DNA of 43,730 bases, taken from contig JAJDTP010000008.1 of assembly GCA_022827095.1 (NCBI GenBank), positions 1 through 43,730 of the forward strand, given 5' to 3'. Below the pieces are notes generated by a model, which saw only the letters and a list, made by a program, of their open reading frames with translations, was not told the origin of the DNA and made no database searches. The first letter of the stretch is position 1. Each line of letters starts with the position of its first letter. Shown here one piece after another: positions 32,103 to 40,458 of this stretch. Position numbers and translations under genes: made by a program. The DNA is from Dehalococcoidia bacterium (GTDB taxonomy: Bacteria; Chloroflexota; Dehalococcoidia; Lucifugimonadales; UBA3495).

Positions 32103-33656
32103 CTATGGCTCGCCGATCCAGCCGGCCGCGCGTTCGGCGATCATGATGGCGGTGGCGTTGGTGTTGGCCCGCACCACGTTGGGGCAGATGGACAGGTCAA
32201 CGACGCGCAGGTTTGCAACGCCATGGATCCGGCAGTACTGGTCGACCACCGCCATGGGATCGTCAGCGGGTCCCATGCGGCACGACCCCGACGTGTGGAA
32301 CGTGGTGAACACGTTGCGCAGCAGCCAGTCGTCCAGGGCGGCGTCCGAAGCGATTTCATCGGTGGTCGGCGAAACCGGGTCAACGGCAATGGCGGCGAAT
32401 GGGTCTTGGTCCAGGATATGCCGACACAGGCGAACGGCTTCGCGCAAGCGCCGCCGGTCCGTCTCGCTGCGCAAGTAGCGGTAGTCGATCAGCGGCTTGT
32501 CGTGGGGGTCGGAGGAGGCCAGGCGCAGCTGACCCTGGCTCACGGCGGACTGCAGGATGCACGTCATGCGCAGGGTTTCACGGCCGACGCCGGGGCCGCT
32601 GCCCAACGGACTGGGCCCCGACGCCACGTTGTTCACATAAACGTGCATGTCGTTGCGGGAATCGGAACCGGCGGTCGTATAGCGCAGCAGTGTTTGGATA
32701 CGTGACCCCGTGAATTGTTCCGCGACGTAATCAGGGCGAAGGGCGGTATCGACGTAGACCAAGGGATGATCCCGCAGGTTCTCACCTACGCCGGTAAGTC
32801 CTTGCACCACCGGAATGCCCAGTTCCGCCAGGTGCTCGGCGGGGCCGATTCCGGACAGCATCAGCAATTGCGGCGATGCGATCCCGCTGGCGCAGATGAC
32901 GATCTCGCGGCCGCGGGCGGTGAAAATCTCGCCGCCGCTCTCGGCTTCGACGCCGTCGGCGGTTTGCCCCTCGAACAGGACGCGCCGGACAGTGACATTG
33001 CCGCGTATCGTCAGGTTGAGCCGATGCCGCGCGGTCGACAGGTAAGCCAGCGCGGAGCTCATTCGGATGCCGGCGGGATTGTTCATGGGCGCCGGGCCCA
33101 CGCCTGCCGCCGACGGGTTGTTCATGTCCGCATCTTCGGGATAGCCCAGGCCGGCGCAGGCCCGCACGAAGGCGTGCTGGAAGGGATGCCAGGAGTCGCG
33201 GGGAGCGCGCACCACCGGGACCGGTCCATCGCTGCCGTGGAAGTCGTCCCGGATGTCGGCGTCCGATTCCAGCTTGCGGAAGAAGGGCAGGACGTGCTGG
33301 TAGGCCCACTGGTCGTTACCCTGGGCCGCCCAGCCGTCGTAGTCCTCGGGCAGGCCGCGCAGGAATACCTGCCCGTTGACGGCGCCGGAGCCGCCCATGA
33401 CGCGCCCGCGGGCGATCTGGATCGGTTCCGCCTGCCGATCAGTCGCAGTTGCCTGGTAGGACCAGTTGAACACCGCGCCCGGCGTGGATGCCTCCTGGCT
33501 CGTGCCATCGCGGAGTTCGGCCGGCCACTGCTCGAAGTCGGCGTAGTCGGGGCCGGCCTCCAGCAGCAGAACCGAGCGCGCCGGGTTTTCAGACAGGCGT
33601 GCGGCAAGCGCGCAACCGGCGGAACCTCCACCGACAATTATCGCGTCGTACTGCAT
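32103..33656 (-). CDS. GMC family flavoprotein oxidoreductase
   Basis: 517 residues from ATG 33656 (MQYDAIIVGGGSAG). GMC: N-terminal FAD motif GGGSAGCALAARL then E in LLLEAGPDY, the active-site/FAD ribose segment GRVMGGSGAVNGQVFLRG, a mid EIVICASGIASPQLLMLSGIGP, and the C-terminal FHTSGSCRMG and DLSICPNVVRANTNATAIMIAERAA with the catalytic His (H in FHTSG) and Asn. These oxidise alcohols or related substrates using FAD; choline dehydrogenase and alcohol oxidases are the closest named groups. Cytoplasmic. Divergently placed to the TcuA-like gene. Confidence 0.92.
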   Translation of the reverse strand: MQYDAIIVGGGSAGCALAARLSENPARSVLLLEAGPDYADFEQWPAELRDGTSQEASTPGAVFNWSYQATATDRQAEPIQIARGRVMGGSGAVNGQVFLRGLPEDYDGWAAQGNDQWAYQHVLPFFRKLESDADIRDDFHGSDGPVPVVRAPRDSWHPFQHAFVRACAGLGYPEDADMNNPSAAGVGPAPMNNPAGIRMSSALAYLSTARHRLNLTIRGNVTVRRVLFEGQTADGVEAESGGEIFTARGREIVICASGIASPQLLMLSGIGPAEHLAELGIPVVQGLTGVGENLRDHPLVYVDTALRPDYVAEQFTGSRIQTLLRYTTAGSDSRNDMHVYVNNVASGPSPLGSGPGVGRETLRMTCILQSAVSQGQLRLASSDPHDKPLIDYRYLRSETDRRRLREAVRLCRHILDQDPFAAIAVDPVSPTTDEIASDAALDDWLLRNVFTTFHTSGSCRMGPADDPMAVVDQYCRIHGVANLRVVDLSICPNVVRANTNATAIMIAERAAGWIGEP

Positions 33657-33815
33657 GTCATCACCAGGTCGGCCATTATCCGCGGGCAATGTGGGTTCCG
33701 GGCGTCGCCAGGTACGGTGTCGGCGGAGCCGGGAACCTGGAGAATCCGAGGAGCGTCAAGGGTACATCAGCCGGGGTCGTTGCACCAAGCGTCGTGCGGG
33801 CGAAAAGAGGCGCTG

Positions 33816-33824
33816 TGGTATCAT
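33816..33824 (+). promoter_or_regulatory. Extended -10 promoter of the TcuA-like gene
   Basis: TG (33816-33817), one nt, TATCAT (33819-33824), about 57 nt upstream of the start at 33881. The remaining 225-bp gap holds nothing else recognisable. Confidence 0.5.
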
Positions 33825-33880
33825 CGGGTACGCAAATTTGCCTGCCGGGTGACGGTCCGGCCGGCCTTTGAGGTGCGGTT

Positions 33881-35386
33881 TTGTCTGCTAATGACACTGT
33901 ATATGACGTAATCGTGGTGGGGGCCGGCAACGCCGCGCTCTCCGCCGCCATCGCCGCCCGCGAGCAGACCCAGTCGGTTCTGGTAGTCGAGAAGGCTCCG
34001 GAGTATTTCCGCGGTGGGAACACCTACTTCACCGGCGGCATCATTCGCTTCGCCTACAACGGCCTGGACGACATCAAGGGGCTGATCCCCGACATGTCAG
34101 AGACCGAGGCCAACTCCATCGAGGTGGGCCAGTACACCGAAAACCAGTTCTACGACGACATGATGCGAGTCACTCACGGGCTGTCCGACCCGGAGTTGGC
34201 CGAGATACTGGTGAGCCAGTCCTATCCCACGATGAAGTGGCTGCAGGAACACGGAGTGCGGTTCGTGCTGTCCTTTGGGCGTCAGGCCTTCCGGGACGGA
34301 GACAAGTTCCGGTTCTGGGGTGGCCTGGTGGTCGAAGCCGTGGGCGCGGGCAAGGGCCTGTCGGACCAGCAGTTTGACGTGTGCCAGCGACTGGGCGTCG
34401 AGGTGCGGTATTCCACCGAAGGCGTGTCTCTGATCCAGGACCAGAAGGGCAACGTCTCAGGTCTGCGGGTCAAGGGTCCCGATGGGTTCGAGGACATCGC
34501 CGCCCGCGCCGTAGTGCTGGCCGCCGGCGGCTTCGAGGCCAATGCCGAGATGCGCTGCCGTTACCTGGGCCCCGGCTGGGAGACGGTAAAGGTCCGTGGC
34601 ATCCCCTACAACACCGGCGACGGCATCAAGATGGCGCTGGACGTGGGAGCGCAGTCCTACGGCCACTGGTCGTCGTGTCACGCGGTAGCCTGGGACATGA
34701 ACGCCCCGACCTTTGGCGACCGCACGGTCACCGAGCTTTTCCAGAAGCACTCCTATCCCTTTGGCCTGATGGTCAACATCAATGGCGAGCGTTTCCTGGA
34801 CGAGGGCGCGGACTTCCGCAACTACACCTACGTGACCTACGGGCGAGCATTGATGGAACAGCCCCAGGGCCTGTGCTTCCAGATCTTCGACGAGAAAGTG
34901 AAGCACCTGCTCCGCGACGAATACTGGATCCCCCAGGCCACCACGGCGGAGGCCAACTCCATCGAGGAACTGGCACGGATGCTGGACATAGACCCGGCCG
35001 GGCTGGTCCGCGAAGTGGAGCAATACAACGCAGCGGTACGACAGGACATCGAGTACAACCCCACGGTCAAGGACGGTCGCTGCACTGAAGGATTGGCGGT
35101 CAACAAGACCAACTGGGCGCAGACCCTGGACACGCCCCCGTATCGCGGATGGGCCGTAACCACCGGCATCACCTTCACCTTCGGCGGAGTCAAGGTGAAC
35201 AACCGCGGCCAGGTAGTGACCAACGCTCAAGACCCGATACCGGGCCTGTACGCGGCTGGGGAAATGGTCGGCGGCTTGTTCTATCACAACTACCCGGGCG
35301 GCAGCGGCCTCAGCGCGGGCATGGTATTCGGCCGCCTGGCGGGCAACAGCGCCGGAGAGGACGCGCTGGCGCTGAAGGACGTCTAG
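33881..35386 (+). CDS. TcuA-like FAD-dependent dehydrogenase (fumarate reductase flavoprotein fold)
   Basis: 501 residues from TTG 33881 with GAGGTG 5 nt upstream. N-terminal VIVVGAGNAALSAAIAARE (FAD motif), FRGGNTYFTGGIIRFAYNG, a mid AAGGFEANAEMR, NTGDGIKMALDVGA, and the C-terminal GLYAAGEMVGGLFYHNYPGGSGLSAGMVFGRLAG. This matches the tricarballylate dehydrogenase TcuA group, which oxidises a tricarboxylate to the unsaturated acid, and 3-ketosteroid/fumarate-reductase-like flavoproteins. Tricarballylate itself cannot be proved. No TcuB electron-transfer gene lies next to it. Part of its 3' end is duplicated at 36232-36336. Confidence 0.82.
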   Translation: MSANDTVYDVIVVGAGNAALSAAIAAREQTQSVLVVEKAPEYFRGGNTYFTGGIIRFAYNGLDDIKGLIPDMSETEANSIEVGQYTENQFYDDMMRVTHGLSDPELAEILVSQSYPTMKWLQEHGVRFVLSFGRQAFRDGDKFRFWGGLVVEAVGAGKGLSDQQFDVCQRLGVEVRYSTEGVSLIQDQKGNVSGLRVKGPDGFEDIAARAVVLAAGGFEANAEMRCRYLGPGWETVKVRGIPYNTGDGIKMALDVGAQSYGHWSSCHAVAWDMNAPTFGDRTVTELFQKHSYPFGLMVNINGERFLDEGADFRNYTYVTYGRALMEQPQGLCFQIFDEKVKHLLRDEYWIPQATTAEANSIEELARMLDIDPAGLVREVEQYNAAVRQDIEYNPTVKDGRCTEGLAVNKTNWAQTLDTPPYRGWAVTTGITFTFGGVKVNNRGQVVTNAQDPIPGLYAAGEMVGGLFYHNYPGGSGLSAGMVFGRLAGNSAGEDALALKDV

Positions 35387-35410
35387 GGCGTGCTGGCGGC
35401 AGTTGCATCC

Positions 35411-35419
35411 TGCTACGAT
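35411..35419 (+). promoter_or_regulatory. Extended -10 promoter of the coiled-coil gene
   Basis: TG (35411-35412), one nt, TACGAT (35414-35419), 40 nt before ATG 35459. Confidence 0.45.
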
Positions 35420-35458
35420 TAAGCCATCTATCTCGCATCCCAGACCGGGCGCGCAACA

Positions 35459-36178
35459 ATGGCTACCATCGACGACATACAAGCGGTGGAACGCTTGATG
35501 CAGACGCTGGACGAAAATCCGCATCTGATGGAAGCGGTGCGCTCTCGAATCCTGACGCGGGAATTGCTGGAGTTGCCGCAACTCTTCACCCGGCTGACCG
35601 AGCGGGTAGATCAGGTTGAAGGGCAACTTGCCCAGCTCACGGAGCGGGTTGACCGGCTGGCCGAAAGGGTTGAGCAGGTTGAAGAACAACTAGCCCGGCT
35701 CACGGATCAAGTTGCTCAACTCACGGAGCGGATGGATGGCCGATTCAATCGCCTTGCGGACGATCTGACTTGGCTTAAAGACGTCGGAGCCGCCACCATT
35801 GCCGAAAAGCAGGCCATGTCCATCGCAGAGGACTTGGGACTGGAATACGAGAAGCAGCTCAGCCAGCGTGAGATCAGGAATTTGATCCGCGATCATGACA
35901 CTGCGGACATTGCGCCCGGTGATCTACGCAGCTTTCGCGCGGCTGACATGATTATTGAGGCCACCAACGCTGCTGGCCAGTTCCACTACATAGCAGTGGA
36001 AGTCTCTTTCACTGCCGACCAGCGCGACATCGACCGCCCCATACGCAACGCCGGCTACCTGACCCGCTTTACCGGACTGCCGGCCCACGCTGTAGTAGCT
36101 TCGGTACGCACGGACCGCCGTATCGACGACATTATCAACTCGGGTCAAATCCACTGGCACCAACTCCGGGAGCGGTAG
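35459..36178 (+). CDS. Coiled-coil protein with a C-terminal nuclease-like domain, unknown function
   Basis: 239 residues. Residues 45-100 are a strong heptad coiled coil built from repeats of LTERVDQVEGQLAQ type, with 7- and 14-residue periodicity. The C-terminal 100 residues (MIIEATNAAGQFHYIAVEVSFTADQRD, then AHAVVASVRTD) have the look of a PD-(D/E)xK-type fold: acidic residue, then E-V near the end of a strand. Similar coiled-coil-plus-restriction-like proteins are common in cyanobacteria and Chloroflexota. I do not recognise a named family. It sits between the TcuA-like gene and a fragment of its 3' end. Confidence 0.6.
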   Translation: MATIDDIQAVERLMQTLDENPHLMEAVRSRILTRELLELPQLFTRLTERVDQVEGQLAQLTERVDRLAERVEQVEEQLARLTDQVAQLTERMDGRFNRLADDLTWLKDVGAATIAEKQAMSIAEDLGLEYEKQLSQREIRNLIRDHDTADIAPGDLRSFRAADMIIEATNAAGQFHYIAVEVSFTADQRDIDRPIRNAGYLTRFTGLPAHAVVASVRTDRRIDDIINSGQIHWHQLRER

Positions 36179-36231
36179 GCGCAGCGGGAGTAGCAGTTTC
36201 GGCAACCCGTATGAGGCGGTCAAAACGACCA

Positions 36232-36336
36232 TGAACTGGTACCCGGGGCGGCGGCTGCCTGAGCGTTGGCATGGTCTTCGGCCACTTGGCCGGCAACAGC
36301 GCCGGCACGTCCTCGCCGGCGCTGACGGACGTTTAG
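36232..36336 (+). pseudogene. Duplicated 3' fragment of the TcuA-like gene
   Basis: The reading RGGGCLSVGMVFGHLAGNSAG, ending SPALTDV and then TAG (36334-36336), matches the end of the TcuA-like protein (GGSGLSAGMVFGRLAGNSAG, ending ALKDV) codon by codon. There is no start, and upstream similarity fades near 36210. So it is a remnant of a duplication or a former second flavoprotein gene. Confidence 0.8.
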
Positions 36337-36384
36337 GGTTGCTTATACCGGGCAATCCATAGTGCGTCCAATGGAGAGCAGGCT

Positions 36385-36765
36385 ATGACTACGTTGAAAA
36401 GGAAGCCGCTACTGACTAAATCTGATCTGTCATTGGACGAGATCGCTGAAATCTGCCGGCGGTGGAACATCCATGAAATGGCTGTTGACACCGGTAAGAC
36501 CAGGCCACCCGTTCGCCAAGTTCCCGGGCTGGAACCTGACCCCTTTTCCGACGTGGACTTGTACCTCATCGTCAAGTTCGACTCCGACAAGTATGAATGG
36601 CACTTCAACGAACACCACTTCGGCGTTGTAGAGGCGCTACAGAGGGCAACGGGTGCAAAAGTCTGGATAACGGACGATAGCATTCTGGAGAAACGCATCG
36701 CCGAAGGCGCAGAGTGGGCAATACGCGACAAGGAAAGCCGCGATGTCATTTACGCTAGAGGATGA
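36385..36765 (+). CDS. MNT-type nucleotidyltransferase-like antitoxin (degenerate)
   Basis: 126 residues from ATG 36385. It resembles MntA/minimal nucleotidyltransferases of HEPN-MNT modules: DPFSDVDLYLIVKFD gives the SD-x-D pair (D56, D58) followed by a hydrophobic strand, and a third acidic site may lie in HFNEHHFGVVEAL. The usual G-S-x-A-R-G before the acidic pair is not evident (VDTGKTRPPVRQVPG), so it may be degenerate or unusual. It overlaps the next gene by 23 nt, as expected for a pair. In known pairs MNT modifies and blocks the HEPN RNase. Confidence 0.6.
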   Translation: MTTLKRKPLLTKSDLSLDEIAEICRRWNIHEMAVDTGKTRPPVRQVPGLEPDPFSDVDLYLIVKFDSDKYEWHFNEHHFGVVEALQRATGAKVWITDDSILEKRIAEGAEWAIRDKESRDVIYARG

Positions 36766-37150
36766 ACGCGGCCCGACACAAGCATCCTCACTAGGGCGTG
36801 TGGCCCACTGGTGTGACGTTGTTATCAGACTCACCGGACTCAACGCTGATCTATACTTGAACGGCAACCTGACGGCCCGTTTCGCGCTTTATCATGCAAT
36901 GGGTCTGGCCGCAGACGCAGCCAAAGCCATTCCTGAACAGGATATGGAGGCAATGCCAGGTGTCAATTGGACGGCGTTGTTCAGTATGCGAACATTCCTG
37001 GTACACCGCCCGCACTTGGTCGATAGCGACAAGGTGTGGCAGGCTGCCACGGAAAACGTACCGGTACTGTTGTCTACACTAATTGCGTACCAAACCCGGG
37101 TAAGTTGGTCGTCCACTCGGAGAGTGCAACATGGTTCGTTCGTTGTGTGA
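36743..37150 (+). CDS. HEPN-domain toxin, HepT-like
   Basis: 135 residues. HepT toxins are all-helical RNases with an R-x4-6-H motif. The segment ALYHAMGLAADAAKAIPEQ, then NWTALFSMRTFLVHRPHLVDSDKVWQA, contains R83-x4-H88 with the family's preceding W-x-A-L/M and following V-D-x3-V-W; the end NVPVLLSTLIAY is the last helix. It overlaps the upstream MNT gene and the downstream Cys-rich gene by 20-23 nt, which indicates a translationally coupled three-gene operon. The N-terminal 40 residues are longer than in typical HepT. Confidence 0.65.
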   Translation: MSFTLEDERGPTQASSLGRVAHWCDVVIRLTGLNADLYLNGNLTARFALYHAMGLAADAAKAIPEQDMEAMPGVNWTALFSMRTFLVHRPHLVDSDKVWQAATENVPVLLSTLIAYQTRVSWSSTRRVQHGSFVV

Positions 37151-37406
37151 TATTTGTGGCGAGTGGCACGGTGACATCGGCCCGGATCAGGTGGTCGGTT
37201 GTTATATTTGCGATTGTCTTCTGTGCCCCATGATCGACTATTCGTGCCCCAACTGCAAACGGTCATCTTGCGACAGATGCAATCAGGTCTGCCAGGAAGA
37301 AGATTGCGATACCGTTACGTGTCACGGCTGCGTTGACAGACACTTGGAATCTTGCCACCCTCTATCATATGCGCATTTGTCGCTAGAATTCGTTGGATGT
37401 GGGTAA
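37131..37406 (+). CDS. Small cysteine-rich zinc-finger-like protein
   Basis: 91 residues with 16 Cys in paired spacing: C6-x2-C9, C24-x2-C27, C29-x2-C32, C39-x2-C42, C47-x2-C50, C54 and C59, C64-x2-C67, plus late His and Cys. This suggests several zinc-ribbon or ring-like modules that bind metals. It overlaps the HEPN gene by 20 nt, so it belongs to the same operon and could be a third component. I do not recognise a family. A chance frame is unlikely because the CxxC pattern is so regular. Confidence 0.6.
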   Translation: MVRSLCDICGEWHGDIGPDQVVGCYICDCLLCPMIDYSCPNCKRSSCDRCNQVCQEEDCDTVTCHGCVDRHLESCHPLSYAHLSLEFVGCG

Positions 37407-37430
37407 CGTGTCGGGTGAGGCGACCCCAAA

Positions 37431-37691
37431 ATGAGCGATGACACGGCTGCCCGAGTGTTGGCACAAGAAGGATTGCGGCATATCGAGAGCGCGATCCTGA
37501 TGCTGCTGGAGGCCCATCCCGCCGGGCTGCGCAACTCCCAAATCGCGGATTTGTTGGGTTTGCGCTCGTCTATCCGTGACGGTCAGCGAAATTATCTGAC
37601 TTATTCAGTGCTGGGCGGCTTGATGGCGCGCGGTGAAGTCGTGCAGAATCGGGAAACCAAGGTCTTTGGCAAAGCAGAGCCCACCTCATGA
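37431..37691 (+). CDS. Small winged-helix-like DNA-binding protein
   Basis: 86 residues from ATG 37431. Core SAILMLLEAHPAGLRNSQIADLLGLRS, then NYLTYSVLGGLMARGEVVQ, looks like a helix-turn-helix followed by a recognition helix and wing. Its stop overlaps the start of the next Uma2 gene by four bases (ATGA), so they are coupled. It is 24 nt after the Cys-rich gene. Similar small proteins precede Uma2 or restriction-like genes in other genomes. Possible regulator of the pair. Confidence 0.6.
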   Translation: MSDDTAARVLAQEGLRHIESAILMLLEAHPAGLRNSQIADLLGLRSSIRDGQRNYLTYSVLGGLMARGEVVQNRETKVFGKAEPTS

Positions 37692-38272
37692 CCACTACCG
37701 CAACCCGGCCCCAAATCCAGCGGCGGCTTTTCACCGTGGCCGAGTACATGGCCATGGGCGAGGCCGGCATTCTGCACGAAGACGAACACGTTGAACTGCT
37801 GGCCGGGGAGATAATTCAGATGGCGGCAATCGGGAACCGGCACCTCTTCTGCACCGACGCGCTGACTACGCTGCTGGTTCCGCCACTGGTGGGTCGCGCC
37901 ATTGTGCGTGTGCAGGGTTCCATACAGCTGGATGAATATGGAATGCCGGAACCGGACGTTGTCCTGCTGCGCCCTCGACCTGACTACCACGCCGAGACGG
38001 CGACGCCGGAGGACGTGCTGCTGCTGATTGAAGTAGCCGACAGTTCGCTGGAATATGACTATGGCCCCAAATCAGAGTTCTATGCCGCCGCCGGCATCCC
38101 CGAATTCTGGATAGCCAACCTGCGCACCGGTGAAGTCGAAGCCCGCACCGACCCCGTGGGCACTGCGTACACTACCGTCCGCACCTTTCCAGCCGATGGC
38201 GCCATTACTCCCCAGGCTTTCCCCGACGTGACGCTGGAACTGCGCGAATTTATGCCCCCGGCGATACCTTAG
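37688..38272 (+). CDS. Uma2 family nuclease-like protein, copy 3
   Basis: 194 residues. PD-(D/E)xK signature: EPDVVLLRPRPDYH (first acid), EDVLLLIEVADSSLEYDYGPKSEFYAAAGIPEFWIANL, with E in I-E-V and Lys in the P-K-S-x-F-Y segment. The N-terminus RLFTVAEYMAMGEAGILHEDEHVELLAGEIIQM is typical of the family. It belongs to a different subgroup from copies 1 and 2. Coupled to the upstream winged-helix gene. Function unknown. Confidence 0.8.
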   Translation: MTTTATRPQIQRRLFTVAEYMAMGEAGILHEDEHVELLAGEIIQMAAIGNRHLFCTDALTTLLVPPLVGRAIVRVQGSIQLDEYGMPEPDVVLLRPRPDYHAETATPEDVLLLIEVADSSLEYDYGPKSEFYAAAGIPEFWIANLRTGEVEARTDPVGTAYTTVRTFPADGAITPQAFPDVTLELREFMPPAIP

Positions 38273-38296
38273 CTACCTCGGTGGTCAACATCTGCC

Positions 38297-38325
38297 TTGC
38301 GCCCCTACCACGGTAGGCATACAAT
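38297..38325 (+). promoter_or_regulatory. Sigma70-type promoter of the first MFS gene
   Basis: TTGCGC (38297-38302), 17 nt, TACAAT (38320-38325), about 47 nt upstream of ATG 38373. Confidence 0.5.
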
Positions 38326-38372
38326 CCGCCCTAACCCGCGAGCAACGTAGCGAAAGCGGCATTGGGGGCTGT

Positions 38373-39698
38373 ATGGCGGTGAATAATCCGGCACGCCCGG
38401 GCATATTCTACGGGTGGTTCGTGGTGGCCACCTGCATGTTCATCGCGTTCCTGACCATGGGGGCGCGCAATTCTTTCGGCGCATTCGTGGTCCCCATGGA
38501 AGCCGAGTTCGAGTGGAACCGGACGGTTGTGTCGTGGGCGGCGGCCCTTGGGGCGTTGCTCAACGGCGTTACGCAACCGTTTATGGGCTATCTTTTCGAC
38601 CGAATCGGCGTGCGCATCGTGGTCATCACGGGCATCGTGGTGGTCGGAGTTTCCACGCTGCTGATGGCGGCCACGGGCAGCATCTGGTACATGATCGCCA
38701 TGTTCGGCGTGATCGCGGCGGTGGGCCAGAGCGGCTCGTCGATGACCAATACGGCCGCGATGCTGAGCAAGTGGTTCCGACGGCGGAGGGGCCTGGTCAT
38801 TGGGCTAAACGCCTCGGGCATGTCGTTGGGCAGCCTGGTCCTGGTGCCATTCGTGGCTTTTCTGATCAGTCTGATCGACTGGCGGCTGTCCTGGGTTGTC
38901 CTGGGTGGGATGATTCTGGTGCTGGGAATCCCCCTGGCGTTCGTGTTTCTCCATGACGGTCCCGCGAAAAAGGGACTGACGCCCGACGGAGACCCCGTCC
39001 CGGAAAGCGGGCCTGATGGATCGGGCGCCGCCGCGCCACCGCCACAACCGCTGTTTGCCGAAAACTGGCGTCAGGCTTTCAAGTCATTGCCCATCTGGCA
39101 AATGAGCTTTTCCTACTACATCTGCGGCGGCACCACCTTCATGCTGGCGGTTCACTTCGTGCCCATGGCCATCGAGGAGGGAGTGAACCCGCAGACGGCG
39201 GCGCTGATCTTTGGGCTGATGTCGGGCCTGAACGCGCTGGGAGCCACGGGAGCCGGCTGGATTTCAGACCGGATCGGCGGGCGCAAGAACTGGCTGACGG
39301 CAGTCTACTTCTGTCGCGGAACCGGGTACGTGATCCTGGTGGCGTCGCTGCTGACGCCCGGGTTCCCGGTCATCGCGGGGATGCTCATTTTCGCGGTTGT
39401 GGCCGGCTTGTCCTGGATTGCCACCGCGCCTCTGACGTCGTCGCTCACCGCAGAGGTGTACGGATTGAAATCCATGGCGACAATTTCAGGCGTGGCATTC
39501 CTGTTCCACCAGTTGGGCGGCTTTACCAGCGTACTGCTGGCCGGATACCTGCGCGAGGTCACGGGCGACTACATCGTTGCGTTCTCCATCGCGGCCGTAG
39601 TCCTTTATCCGGCTGCGATCAGCGCGTTCACCATACGGGAGCGGAAGTATTCCGTGCGCTACCAGGCTGCTCCAGCCGCCGTGGGGGCCGCCGACTGA
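38373..39698 (+). CDS. MFS transporter 1
   Basis: 441 residues with twelve hydrophobic segments in the 6+6 MFS pattern. The N-terminal YGWFVVATCMFIAFLTMGARNSFG, the loop motif YLFDRIGVRIV (a motif A variant), and a central basic/Pro-rich loop (about 205-235) are clear. It resembles monocarboxylate/oxalate:formate antiporter-like MFS proteins (similar first helix and TM4-5). It probably moves a small organic anion. The other MFS gene at 40459 is a related sequence, and a Uma2 gene lies between them. Confidence 0.88.
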   Translation: MAVNNPARPGIFYGWFVVATCMFIAFLTMGARNSFGAFVVPMEAEFEWNRTVVSWAAALGALLNGVTQPFMGYLFDRIGVRIVVITGIVVVGVSTLLMAATGSIWYMIAMFGVIAAVGQSGSSMTNTAAMLSKWFRRRRGLVIGLNASGMSLGSLVLVPFVAFLISLIDWRLSWVVLGGMILVLGIPLAFVFLHDGPAKKGLTPDGDPVPESGPDGSGAAAPPPQPLFAENWRQAFKSLPIWQMSFSYYICGGTTFMLAVHFVPMAIEEGVNPQTAALIFGLMSGLNALGATGAGWISDRIGGRKNWLTAVYFCRGTGYVILVASLLTPGFPVIAGMLIFAVVAGLSWIATAPLTSSLTAEVYGLKSMATISGVAFLFHQLGGFTSVLLAGYLREVTGDYIVAFSIAAVVLYPAAISAFTIRERKYSVRYQAAPAAVGAAD

Positions 39699-39732
39699 CT
39701 GGCCCGGGTATCCGGCAGATGCGGAGGATGCG

Positions 39733-40329
39733 ATGACTTCGGCTGCGAAACTGCGCACCGGGATGCGAATGACTCTGGACGATTTCCTGGCCCTGGACGA
39801 GACCGACGGAAAGTGGGAGCTCGACGACGGAGTGCTGTACATCATGGCGTCAGGCAGCCCGGATCGCCAATTTTTGATGCGTCAATTTTGCCGCCATATT
39901 GATGATTACCTTGACCGTTTCGACCAGCCGCCGGCGCAGTTTTATCACGAAATGACCACCGTTCTGTCCCGGGAATTGGAGCGGGCGCCCGAGCCGGATA
40001 TTGTCATCATCCTCGCGCAAAGTCGGGGCATCGTGGGCGGGAGTCGAGTAGAGGGAACGCCCGACATTGTGGTTGAGATCCTCTCCGGTGACCGTAATCG
40101 GGACTTGATACGGAAGCGGCACATCTATGCCGAAGCCGGCGTTACCGAGTACTGGCCCATAGATCCGCGCAACGATACCGTAACCCAACTGGAACTGCAG
40201 GGCGGCGTGTATGCGGAGCGGGCGGTACTTGGGCCGGGTGACGTGTTGACTACGCCACTCCTGCAGGAGTTGGTGATACCGTTGTCGGAGATATTTCATC
40301 ACCGCCGTCGCCCTCCGCGAGAGGGGTAA
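39733..40329 (+). CDS. Uma2 family nuclease-like protein, copy 4
   Basis: 198 residues from ATG 39733 (GGAGGATGCG upstream). PD-(D/E)xK features: APEPDIVIILAQSRG, then GTPDIVVEILSGDRNRDLIRKRHIYAEAGVTEYWPID, with E in V-E-I-L and Lys in R-K-R-H-x-Y. The N-terminus has TLDDFLALDETDGKWELDDGVLY. Same strand as the two MFS genes, 34 bp after the first. Function unknown. Confidence 0.8.
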   Translation: MTSAAKLRTGMRMTLDDFLALDETDGKWELDDGVLYIMASGSPDRQFLMRQFCRHIDDYLDRFDQPPAQFYHEMTTVLSRELERAPEPDIVIILAQSRGIVGGSRVEGTPDIVVEILSGDRNRDLIRKRHIYAEAGVTEYWPIDPRNDTVTQLELQGGVYAERAVLGPGDVLTTPLLQELVIPLSEIFHHRRRPPREG

Positions 40330-40389
40330 TGGGAAGGCCGTTTTAGCGCCTCCGGCCCAGAACTCGTGATAGCGCCAGGTTGAGATGCC

Positions 40390-40398
40390 TGCTATGAT
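40390..40398 (+). promoter_or_regulatory. Extended -10 promoter of the second MFS gene
   Basis: TG (40390-40391), one nt, TATGAT (40393-40398), about 61 nt before ATG 40459. A nearby GTTGAG precedes it, also found before the -10 at 43241. Confidence 0.5.
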
Positions 40399-40458
40399 GG
40401 CACGATATTTGGCGGTGTCCTGTCATCGCCTCACGGAACCTGCGACCCCAGGGGGCGT

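Noticed and set aside
31131-32705. Plus-strand frame of 524 codons
   Set aside because: Antisense to the aminotransferase and GMC genes; product is a typical high-GC shadow.
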